Assembly: GCF_029227915.1 (NCBI RefSeq)
Contig: NC_079886.1
Span: 20,622,501-20,686,500, forward strand
Reading direction: 5' to 3'
Length of the DNA stretch: 64,000 bases
Source: Hydractinia symbiolongicarpus
Lineage: Eukaryota > Cnidaria > Hydrozoa > Anthoathecata > Hydractiniidae
Below, piece by piece: positions 35,242 through 45,399 of this stretch. The stretch's first letter is position 1, and each line of letters starts with the position of its first letter. Below the pieces are notes generated by a model. It worked only from the letters and a program-made list of their open reading frames with translations. It had not been told where the DNA came from and did no database searches. The position numbers were made by a program, and so were the translations under genes.

Positions 35242-36517
35242 AAGGCGAGCGTCAAATTTGTTATCTATACCCTGAGGAAGACAATTATTAACGGCTTCTA
35301 CTTGAATAGGAACATTGCAAATAGCACCTTTTATCTTTTGTTGTTGACCTTTAAGCTTAACAGTTATTTTTTTAAATAATATTCTTTGTGCAATCAGAAT
35401 TTGCTCAAGTCTGTTTAAACATTGAATTTCATTAGGAAGATCAACAATATTTAACTTATTCCAAACAGCCTGGGGGGTATTTCAGCTTTTTTGAAATACT
35501 TATCACAAGTTATGCAAATGTAAGCGTGAGAATCAAAGCATGGAACATCTGTAAACACAAAGTATAAACTTACTTCATAATTGTTTTTGCTAAATAATTT
35601 TACAGTTTTCTTGTAAAGGCTCCTATTACAAACTATGCAGACATAGTAGGGGCCATTCTGAATAGCTTTCTGGAAATTTAAAATGCAATCATTTATTGTT
35701 TTAGCACTTTTTTGTTTGCGCTTAGCATCAGCATTGTTATAACTATTTACTTTCTCCTTATTGGAAACAGTTGCCTTTCGTTTTCTAAATTGCTCCCTGT
35801 TGTGTTCTGTTGCTTGCTGTTTTTTAGCTTTTTGCTTATTCTCCTCAGTTGCATGTCTTATTTTACATTTTTCCTTGTTGGCTTCCGTTGTTATGCGTAA
35901 ACGACTCTTTTCTCTATTGACTTTGCTAGAATATAGTCGAGAAAGACTTACTTCTTCATCTGAATCTATACTTATGTATTGTAATTGATATGGCTCATCA
36001 ACTGACGTTAGATCAATGTAGGTTGTATGAAGGTATATTTCTAAATCTCTCTTTCTTTGGAATTTTATTAAAGAAAAAAAACCATCAGTTGTTGGCTGAC
36101 CGCAGTTACTTCTGCTATGAGAATCAAACAAGTAGAGACAGTTCTTTTTAGGGAGTATGGCAAGACAAATTAATGTCACGAGAAAAGTAACCCGTCTCCA
36201 ATTGAGTTATTCAAATTTGACAAAAAGCGCGGAATGGCATAGCTACTTAAAAGATCATATTCTTTATCTAAATAAGTAATTATAACATTAGATCTAAATA
36301 TAGGCACACTGTTTGGTAGATCAGGTACCATAAGGTATGTGTTTTTATTGAGAGATTCCATAATGATAATATTATTAACATTCCAATTACCTGGGGACTT
36401 TGCTCTAATTGAAAAAGAAACTTCATACAAGCTACAACATGCACACTGTTTTCCAGCACTTTCGCCAAACATAGAATATTGATTAAACAATCCACGAGTA
36501 ATTTCCAGGAGAGCCAT
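35242..36517 (-). pseudogene. Helitron N-terminal region: protease-like and zinc-binding domains
   Basis: It starts at the ATG 36517 (MALLEITRGLFNQYSMFG). GESAGKQCACCSLYE followed later by LYLFDSHSRSNCGQP resembles the Cys and His boxes of C76/OTU-like cysteine proteases that occur in some element proteins. A frame change near 36178 joins the two. A Lys/Arg/Glu-rich repeat (EENKQKAKKQQATEHNREQ) leads to a Cys module, VCIVCNRSLYKK and ICITCDKYFKKAEIPP. A last frame change near 35455 leads to VDLPNEIQCLNRLEQILIAQ and IKGAICNVPIQV, the Helitron-associated N-domain. The protease assignment is by motif shape only. Confidence 0.72.
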
Positions 36518-36612
36518 CTTACATTTCAATCCAGTTAACACCACATGTACCTCTAGCACAGTAGCAGTTTTTATATATAATATAACATATATGTTAATTA
36601 TAATAATTGTAC

Positions 36613-37318
36613 TTTTAAGGTGCAACAAAGCTGCACTAGCTTTTATGGTGCAACAAAGCTGCACTAGCTTTTATGGTGCAACAAAGCTGCACTAGCTTTT
36701 ATGGTGCAACAAAGATGAACTAGCTTTTATGGTGCAACAAAGCTGCACTAGCTTTTATGGTGCAACAAAGCTGCACTAGCTTTTATGGTGCAACAAAGCT
36801 GCACTAGCTTTTATGGTGCAACAAAGATGAACTAGCTTTTATGGTGCAACAAACCTGCACTAGCTTTTATGGTGCAACAAAGATGAACTAGCTTTTATGG
36901 TGCAACAAAGCTGTACTAGCTTTTGTGGTGCAACAAAGCTGTACTAGCTTTTATGGTGCCACAAAGCTGCACTAGCTTTTATGGTGCAACAAAGATGAAC
37001 TAGCTTTTATGGTGCAACAAAGCTGCACTAGCTTTTATGGTGCAACAAAGATAAACTAGCTTTTATGGTGCAACAAAGCTGCACTAGCTTTTATGGTGCA
37101 ACAAAGCTGTACTAGCTTTTATGGTTCCACAAAGCTGCACTAGCTTTTATGGTGCAACAAAGCTGCACTAGCTTTTATGGTGCAACAAAGCTGCACTAGC
37201 TTTTATGGTGCAACAAAGCTGTACTAGCTTTTATGGTTCCACAAAGCTGCACTAGCTTTAATGGTGCAACAAAGCTGTACTAGCTAGCTTTTATGGTGCC
37301 ACAACGCTTCACTAGCTA
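36613..37318. repeat. 28-bp minisatellite, about 25 copies
   Basis: The unit is GCACTAGCTTTTATGGTGCA plus ACAAAGCT. Variants at one site (GCTGCAC, GATGAAC, GCTGTAC, GATAAAC) alternate in partly regular order, suggesting local higher-order amplification. It lies directly upstream of the Helitron N-terminal frame; internal minisatellites are frequent in Helitrons. Confidence 0.93.
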
Positions 37319-37582
37319 AAGAAAAGAACAACAAGCATTGAGTAAATTACCGCTGATTATTCGACGATATATTGTGAGGGAAAATTTTAAAACTAAAAAA
37401 TCTGTAGTTTGACTTGGTCAATCTGACTTCGTCGTGTAGTTCTTTGTCGCAGAATCTTGGATTTGAAACACGGATCTCCTCTTCGCTATAACCGTGAACA
37501 ACCGGTCAATCACATATGTATATACTGACGAACTTGAGAAATGTAAACGCCAAACCACCTGTTATTCGCACATCGACTTGAA

Positions 37583-38143
37583 ATGCAATCGACAAATCGA
37601 CAAGAACCGATCACTATCAAAAAAGATGAGTTAGAAAGTCACCATCAAAAACTGACTCAAATTCTTGAACACTTTTGGAATCGATGGCGTCACGAATATC
37701 TAACGGAATTGAGAGACCGCCAAAAAAATGAGAAAGGAACGATCATCAGCGAAGCAACAAATCACTGTCGGAGACATTGTGATAATACACGACCAAAAAT
37801 TGCCAAGACAATTATGGAAAATAGGAAAAATCATTTCACTAATACATAGTAAGGACAATAGGGTAAGAGGAGCTAATGTAAGGACCCCCAATTCCACTAT
37901 TCTAAAGAGGCCTCTGAATAAGCTGTACCCTGTTGAGTTTGTAAAATCTAACATTGATACTAATGATACATACAGTCCTCTAGATGAATTTAGTGTAGGT
38001 GACGGAGAAAACGAAGAAAGTGAGATTCAAGAGAAAGACGACGCAAGTGAATTGCACGAACAAGACGACAAAGAGATGGAAGAAGAACAGGAAGAAGTGC
38101 AAATCAAACTTGACTACAGGAATGATGACAGAGAACAGCAATG
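37583..38143 (+). pseudogene. BEL/Pao retrotransposon Pol C-terminus (integrase tail), frameshifted
   Basis: Two frames are joined near an A7 run at ~37723. The first reads LTQILEHFWNRWRHEYLTEL, the second VGDIVIIHDQKLPRQLWKIG, then LIHSKDNRVRGANV and LNKLYPVEF. This is the domain that ends BEL/Pao Pol proteins after the integrase core. An acidic tail (EMEEEQEEVQ) closes the frame. The rest of the element upstream is missing, replaced by the minisatellite and Helitron. Confidence 0.85.
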
Positions 38144-38243
38144 ATCAGAATAAAGTACTTGTAAATTTGTTGGACAATCTGCATATAGACGTGATGGATT
38201 TTTTGATTGATTTGTTTTAAATATTAGGTACCCCCAAATTTTG

Positions 38244-38251
38244 CGGGGGAG
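38244..38251 (+). promoter_or_regulatory. Putative BEL/Pao polypurine tract and start of the 3' LTR
   Basis: GCGGGGGAG around 38243-38251 is followed at 38252 by TGTTTTGTTTATAAAAGTAG, the expected TG start of a 3' LTR, ~100 bases after the Pol stop. With no second LTR to compare, the LTR end is unknown. It may extend through much of 38252-39180. Confidence 0.4.
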
Positions 38252-39187
38252 TGTTTTGTTTATAAAAGTAGTTTAAACACATACCTTTTAATTATGTTAT
38301 TTCAGATTATGACTTTTTATACACCACGTTTTTTATTTTTACGCACTTCTGTACAGTTTTAGTTTTGCCCGACGGAATAATAGTTAAGAATTTTACCTAC
38401 GCTTTATTTTCTATTCTAAACATATTTTCAGACCACAGTAATCAAAGAAATCCAATCTCTTTTTGAACTTGGGTTTTTAAAAGCACAATTTTTTTAAAAG
38501 AAACTGGATTCCGGCTTCCACAAGGCGAAATAATTGAGTTTCATTAATAGTCATTTTACCCTATATGGTCCAACTTTTTTACCTGCTAAAACCTGTGTAC
38601 ATGTGTAAGAATCCGCAAACATTGGTAAATATTGGCAAGTCATTTACGAAGTAATTTGAGCACTTATAAGAGAGTAAAATACTGTAAACTATTTTCTGTA
38701 TACAGTATTTTCACTATTTGCAAGAATTTATGATTTTCGCGACCCGGTACAACTTTAAAAAACATATGCAAAAAAAGAAAAAATAGTTTAGATGTTTAAA
38801 ACATCTCCTACTAAGAAGAATATAGAAAGAAAAATTCCAAACGTTTTGAGCATCTTCAATGGTAAACAAAACATTGAAACAAGATTCTTTTGAAATGTTT
38901 AATACCCAAGGTCTTTAAAATCATTCCGAAGATACATTTGAAAAATGTTATTTACATGTTCGTCATAGCTGGAAGGTGTATGTAATAGAAAACGCAAACA
39001 GGTTGTCGCATTTGCATAAACTCACTTTAAGCAGATTATTGCGGCATGTAACAAATTGTTAACCAGAGCGCGGTAATTAGTTATCACCGTGTTTCACAGA
39101 TAGAAACGAAGACAAGAGAAGGAAGGACTTATTCTCTCTACCTTCGTTTCTTCAACTGGACTAACACTGAACCACCCTCACTTGAAG
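38252..39187. other. Probable LTR remnant and upstream region of the bZIP gene
   Basis: AT-rich with no ORF. It includes a TATAAAAG at ~38261 and CTTCGTTTCTTCAACTGG shortly before the bZIP ATG. Where the retroelement ends and the host 5' UTR begins cannot be told. Confidence 0.35.
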
Positions 39188-42100
39188 ATGGATTTTAATT
39201 TCTACTCTCAGGTAAGACATTTTAATTCACTTTGCAGATATCAGTTTTTTGAAATTTGCAAACACGGTTTTGTTAAAAGTACAATGCAACTTAAAAAGGG
39301 AGATTTTAGAACGTATTTAAGTACTGATGATAATGAAGTTCTAAAAAAGAGTTTCGAACGAATTTGTTTATTGTTTAAGATAGTAGCCGCATGTTGTTCG
39401 TTAATTAGATTGTTTACAGTTGAAGCACTGAACCATATCCATCACATTCGGCTTTTCTGAATAGCCAGCATAGAGTGTTTGAATGAAGGGTCAATGTTCT
39501 CATCTCAATCTTGAAAAAACATTGTTTAACTGACCAACGAAAATCATTTGCTTGCAGATTCGTTTCGTGAATGGCAGAAAAAGTCAACTGCAGTACTGGT
39601 TTAGTTAGAAACAAAGAGTTAGTCAAAATAAACAAAGAAAGTAAGGATACATGAATGCAAAAGATAGCATTAAGAAGTACTATGCTAGTTAGGTTAGCCG
39701 TTATATTTTGATATTTCGTTGGATGCATATTTCACTTTGTGAAAAATGTTTTGGAACTTGCGTAGATCTGCCAAAGCTGTCTAATTGTTGATACTCTTAA
39801 CATGGTTTATAATGTTTCGGTATGATAAATAAAGAAGAATTGAAACAAGGTTTATGTAAAAATGCATATGCGATATTGGTAACGGTTTGGAGTTTTCTGA
39901 AGTATTAACTCGAGTTGTTTTTTCTTTGAAAAAATCTTTTATTGTTTGTAGCGTTACCACAGTGATAAAAATTGTTTTTTTAACAGTAACTTTAAATGTT
40001 ATGACTATTTGAGTTACTGACCGAAAAAAAAACTTTACGCTGTTTATTTCATTTGTAAAAAATTAGGTAAATTAAAGATATGACGAAGCTTACAACACTT
40101 ATCTAGTTATTCTCTTTGAGAACTGCAAGGTCGCTCGAAAAACTGAATTCTCCAATTCTTTTCTGTATAATACAGCTTTATATTATTTTTTAAACACAGA
40201 ACTTGTTAATTTTTATTATTAAAAAAAAAATTCTCCTTCTTTATGAAATCTCAAGTTTGCTTCACATTGAAATAAATTACGTTTGAAAGTTTAACTGCGC
40301 AACGACAACTATTTGATGTTGTGATAGTGTGTTTGCGCTGCAGGGTGGATGGTAGGTTGCGAATTGCGAAGATAAATTTGTAGAAATTTTTTTTAAATAG
40401 AATAGGTTGTTAAATGACAAATGGTTGCAGTTCGACTAAAAGAAGATAAAGCTAGCAAAAAGTTGTCAAATCAGGTTGCCGGTTGATAAAACAGAAAAGC
40501 AAGCTATTATTGAAATGAGATTGCAGTGAATTAGTCGAAAATATGTAAAAAGTCCCGTTTGTATTCATTTGAAAATTCGCTAAAAACACCTCGACATTAT
40601 CATTGAAGCTCGGAATGTTTTCTTTTTCTTCTAGTGTTTATATAATTTTGTTATTTATCACTCGAAATAACCTTCAACACAGCATGGTGTGTTTTCATAA
40701 CAAAGTTTTCACTCTTGTTAAAGGTGTATTTGTTTTAAACAAAAAAACTGTGAACTTGAGGAATAGATAGCAGAAACAGTGACAGTATAATAGATAAGTC
40801 AGTGGAAATTTTAAAACGGAATTCAAATTCAAAAGGGGAAATCTTTTGTATAAACCAAAAATATTGAATATAAAAGTTAAGTGGTTGAGTACCAGTTGAG
40901 TGTTGCGCGGATGGTTTTGGATGAACGCAGAAGAAATAGAAGGTAGAAATTCTTCAATTTAATTGATCCTCTTTTAACCTTTTTTCCGATGCGTATTCTT
41001 CACTTTTCTTATACAGTATGAGAGAGTATTTAAAACATACTTTACAATATCGTTTGCTCGATATTTCTTAGGCAACAGTTATCTCACCTGAAGGAAGAAA
41101 TGACACACAATGTGGGAATCTTGTCAGGTCAATAGATGATGATTTTGAAATTGGCGATTTGCCCGTCAAACTTGAGCTTAGGTATGCGATAGAAGCTAAA
41201 CGAGCGGAAAAAGGTCTCGATATGCCTGTCATGGATGATGTACCAAGACGCCCAAGAGAAGTAATTAATTGTTTTCAGATTATTTTGAAGTATTTAACTT
41301 TCTTTCAGATTACCTTAACAAAGAAATTAAATTCTCCAAAATTTAGTTTTGCGATTTCGCGATTTTCTGCTAAACTTGCGTAATGTAGAAATTTTCGAAA
41401 TTGATGTTCGCGAAATTTAGTTCTTGCTAAATTTCATCAATTTTTCAATTCGTAAAATTAAGTTCTCGCAAAAAAATTTTAGGCCATGATTTTACAGTTT
41501 CTTTACGCTCTTAAGACAAATATTCTTTTTATTTCATTATAATTACTTATATAATTTAATTTCTAATAGCTCGCGAAATTTGATTCTCGCGAATTTTTTT
41601 TAGCTTTTTGTTCGCAAAATTTCTTGTGTCATCTAAAAAAAATGTTTATCTAATAATTTTTCATAATAATAATATTTGCAAATTTTTGCTGAATTCGCGA
41701 AATTATGTATCCACGAATACTCGTAAATTCGTTTAAATATATGTTTCATTCAAACGGAGATAAAATAGAAACATCTTCGCTATGATCATACCAAATTCTC
41801 GCAAAAATTAATTCTAGCAAAAAGTGACTCTCTTAAAGCATGAGGAGAACGAGTTACTTATCATCGTAGCTTATATTTAGCTTACTGCTGAAGAAGAAGA
41901 GCGTCGAAGAGTTCGCCGCGAAAGAAACAAAGTCGCCGCTTCTCGATGCCGTGTAAAACGAAAACATCATGTTCGAAAGCTACTGAAAGTATGAAAGCTT
42001 TTTTATAAGGAAATAAGGACTGAAGGTACTATGCGGAAAGAAATAGTTTGAAGAAGAAGGATTGTGGGAAGCTTTTGCGTTATTATTACGTATAAATTAA

Positions 42101-42616
42101 AGAAATTTTGCTATTTTCATGTTTTCGGTAAAATTGATTTAAAAGCAACAATGCCTTTTAAAATCTTTTTCAAGAAGTAACTCCAATTAACTAGTCTGTT
42201 TTACTACGCACTAATTTCTTACACTCCTCACTTTCAATGTGTCGAGTGAAGTATTTTTCTAAATTATTATTACTTTTCTAAATTAACTAACTCAATTCTT
42301 CAAATTTTAAGAGATTAAATATATTTAACCGTTGTTGCGGACCACGAAGCGATCACCATATTTATAGATTACAAAAACGGATGACGTTGATTCGTCGAAA
42401 ATTTGGAACAAGTCCCGTTTGTATTCATTTGATCCACCATGTTTTTCATTGATTTAGGAGTCGGATGATCTTTCAAAATCAAATAACGAATTAGAAAACA
42501 TAATCGATAAATTAAAATATGAGAAAAACCGTTTGGAAGAAGCAATCCGAGGACATCTTTGTAAACATACAAATAACTTGAGAATATCGACAGAACTGAG
42601 GTGTGCTGGTAACTAA
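39188..42616 (+). CDS. ATF3/JDP2-like bZIP transcription factor, 4 exons, 159 aa
   Basis: This nuclear DNA-binding protein dimerises through a leucine zipper; family members bind AP-1 and CRE sites and mediate stress responses. Exons are 39188-39211 (MDFNFYSQ), 41072-41260, 41881-41988 and 42458-42616, all in phase 0 with GT...AG borders. Exon 2 has LPVKLELRYAIEAKRAEKG, like the segment before the basic region in ATF3/JDP2. Exon 3 encodes the basic region EERRRVRRERNKVAASRCR, with the N-x7-R signature. Exon 4 supplies the zipper (ELENIIDKLKYEKNRLEEAI) and the HLCKH motif after it. Length fits JDP2 (163) and ATF3 (181). Exon 1 is the least certain part; another 5' exon is possible. The gene lies between a BEL remnant and a large satellite. 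Confidence 0.88.
40550..40572 (+). repeat. Intronic 23-nt motif, copy 1
   Basis: The segment from AAGTCCCGTTTGTATTCATT to TGA, in intron 1 of the bZIP gene, is identical to 42410-42432 in intron 3. A further upstream stretch GTCGAAAAT.TG.AA is also shared. It may be a duplicated element fragment or a conserved regulatory motif. Confidence 0.7.
41330..41830. repeat. Old element in bZIP intron 2 with TTCGCGAAATT motifs
   Basis: Several iterations of TTCGCGAAATTT, CTCGCGAATTTTT and TTCGCAAAATTTC occur on both strands in this ~500-bp stretch, as in decayed inverted-repeat elements. The ends are not clear enough to fix. Confidence 0.4.
42410..42432 (+). repeat. Intronic 23-nt motif, copy 2
   Basis: Identical to 40550-40572. 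It lies 25 bases upstream of exon 4 of the bZIP gene, and 20-30 bases after a CRE-like GATGACGTTGA (42380-42390). Confidence 0.7.
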
Positions 42617-43419
42617 GTTGGTTCTGCCAAAATGGTGGTGTTCGTTGTTTAAAAGTTGGTTGAAGAATGTTGGTGTATAGAAGCAAGAGAATCAGTTAAT
42701 ACTTGTGAGCACTTATTTGTTTAGAAGTAATTTGTTATAGCGCGATGTAAGCGACATATTCAGCGTTACTCTACCAAACGTTGGAAGTGGATTTTTAATT
42801 TCCAAATATCTTCTGTTTCCTTTCTCCTCACACTGGTCGCAATAGCTTTTAAGGTACGATTTTTCTAAGGATTAGGTGAATCAGCTGAAAGTCCGTACGC
42901 ATTCATGCTCTCACATGTTTTTATTGATTTAAAATTTAGTCTTTATCTGTGTCTACAAATTGCTTCTAAATTTCATATGATTTTTTGTATCTCTTATATT
43001 CCATAAAAGGTTGCCGTGTATTTACCTTATTTTGTATGGGTTCAAAAAGAACACTTAAGCATTTTCAACAAGTTAAGCATTTACTTCGAAACGAGTTGAC
43101 CTACTCTCTTCAAGATAGCACTCGTGTCTCGCAATCACCATGTGTAAAGTAAACCTGAACTAGCTGACGTCAACAAACCACGTTGTAAAGTATGCACGAC
43201 TCTCCTCCTCTTAGGTTATCATGTATTGCTGTGGCACCCTTCTTCTGCTTTTTCTGTTTCAAAAACCATTTTATTCAAAGGATAAATTTAAATCTTCTAT
43301 ATAGAAAATCCATTTACAAATTTTAAATTTTTTTCGCAAAGTTTAAACTTAACATCAACTGTTTGATGGTTAAAATCAATAAACTGAGTTATCTGAGTGA
43401 CGGAAACTAACTAATGGCG
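42617..43419. other. Region downstream of the bZIP stop, no further gene
   Basis: Probably 3' UTR plus intergenic sequence. An AATAAA at 43378-43383 is the only polyadenylation signal I noted before the satellite begins, ~760 bases after the stop. Confidence 0.45.
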
Positions 43420-45015
43420 ATTTTGAGAAATGACTGATGACTGATAATTACTTACTGATGACGGATTACTACTGACTGATGACGGACTATTACTTACTGA
43501 TAACGGATTATTGCTGACTGATGACAGGTTGTCTACTGACTGATGGCGGATTATTACTAGCTAATAACAATATAAACTGACTGGTGACGGTTAATTACTA
43601 ACTGATATGACGGATATTTACTAAATGATGACGGCTATCTTCTCACCGATGACGAATATCTACTGAGTGATGACGGATATCTTCTGACTAATGGTGGACT
43701 GACTGATAATGGATATCTACTGACTGATGACGGATAATTACTAACTGACGACGGGTATCTACTGACTGACAACGGATATCTACTTATTAAGGACGGTTAT
43801 CTTCTAACTGATAACATTTATCCACTAAATAATGACGGCTATCTTCTAACCGATGACGGATATCTACAGAGTTATGAAGGCTATTTTCTAACTGATGACT
43901 GCTATCTTCTAACCGATAACGGCTATTTACTGACTGAAGACAGATATTTATGAATGATGGGGGTTATCTTTAGACTAATAATGGACTGACTGATGACTGA
44001 TATATACTGACTGTTGACGGCTATTTACAGACTAATGACGGATATCTACTGATTGATGACGGAAAACTACCAAATGATAAAGGAGTATTACTGACTGATG
44101 CTGGAAGACTACTAAGTGATGACGGAACGGACTGATGACGAAAAACTACTGACTGATAACAGAAAAAGTACCGACTGATGACAGTAAAGTACAGACTGAT
44201 GACGGAAAACTCCTGACTGTGAAAGGAGTATTATTGACTGATGACGTGAGACTACTAATTCATGACGGAAAACAACTAACCGATAACGAAAAATTACTGA
44301 CTGATGACGGAAAACTACTGACGTATGACGAGAGAGTACTGACTGATAACGGAAAACTACTGACTGATAACGGAAAATTATTGACTAATGACGAAAAACT
44401 ACTGTCTGATGACGGAAAACTACTGACTGATAACGGAAAACTACTGACTGATGACGGAAAATTATTGACTGATGACGAAAAACTACTGACTGATGACGGA
44501 AAACTACTGACTGATGACGGAAAATTATTGACTGATGACGAAAAACTACTGACTGATGACGGAAAACTACTGACTGATGACGGAAAACTACTGACTGATG
44601 ACGGAAAACTACTGACTGATAACGGAAAGCTACTGAGTGATGACGGAAAATTAATGACTGATGACGAAAAACTACTGACTGATGACGGAAAATTATTGAC
44701 TGATGACGGAAAATTATTGACTGATGACGGAAAACTATTGGCTGATGACGGAAAACTATTGACTGATGACTGAAAACTATTACCTGATGACGAAAAACTA
44801 TTGACTGATGACGAAAAACTATTGACTGATGACGGAAAATTATTGACTGATGACGGAAAACTATTACCTGATGACGGAAAACTATTGACTGATGACGAAA
44901 AACTATTGACTGATGACGAAGAACTATTGACTGATGACGGAAAACTATTTACTGATGACGGAAAACTATTGACTGATGACGGAAAACTATTGACTGATGA
45001 CGGAAAACTATTGAC
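43420..45015. repeat. 21-bp satellite (TGACTGATGACGGAAAACTAC), about 75 copies
   Basis: The left part (43420-44200) is degenerate; the right part (44220-45010) is more regular, varying mainly as GACGAAAAA, AACGGAAAA and ACTAC/ACTATT. Because 21 is a multiple of three, both strands stay open (LLTDDGK on plus, VNSFPSS on minus). These frames are not taken as genes. Every unit contains TGACTGA and TGATGACG, resembling AP-1 and CRE half sites. Confidence 0.95.
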
Positions 45016-45399
45016 TAAACTACTTCTAAAACTCTTATGGGGATGGGTTCGGACGAAAATCCACTCAGGAAAGGTTACTGACAAATTACAGAAATCTAAT
45101 TGGGGAGGGTAACTGACAGATGACGGACTTCTGACATAACTTTACTCGGAAAATGTTATTAACTTATTACGGGAATATCCTTGGAAAGAGTTACTGACTG
45201 AAGAAATTTTACCTAGGGAAGACTACTGATTGTATGAAAGCACACAACTAATATAGACGACAGACATCTAACTAATCGAATATCTAGTCAGTGACACACG
45301 TAATGAGTTTTCAACACATTTATAACTACAAACAGTTTTCTCTTCGTTTCTAATACTTTTAGGGAGAACATTTTGCTGAAATTATTTTTGAGAATAAGA

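Larger units (their letters stand above)
30940..36517 (-). mobile_element. Decayed Helitron (two coding blocks, interrupted)
   Basis: Minus-strand sequence at 36517-35242 and 32869-30940 encodes consecutive parts of a Helitron protein: an N-terminal protease-like and zinc-binding region, the Helitron-specific N-domain, and the Rep-domain region. Rolling-circle Rep and helicase are the hallmark of Helitrons. The helicase half is missing. The 2.4 kb between the blocks contains a later TIR-element insertion and a foldback element. The 5' TC and 3' hairpin-CTRR ends were not located. Confidence 0.8.

Noticed and set aside
36613-37318. Regular 28-bp repeats matching a typical CRISPR repeat length
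   Set aside because: There are no spacers; the units are contiguous. It is an ordinary minisatellite next to a Helitron.
44219-45112. Long repetitive frames on both strands of the 21-bp satellite (LLTDDGK and VNSFPSS repeats)
   Set aside because: A 21-base unit keeps frames open automatically. Both strands are open, there is no ATG context, splice signal or domain, and degeneracy in the flanking units breaks the frame.
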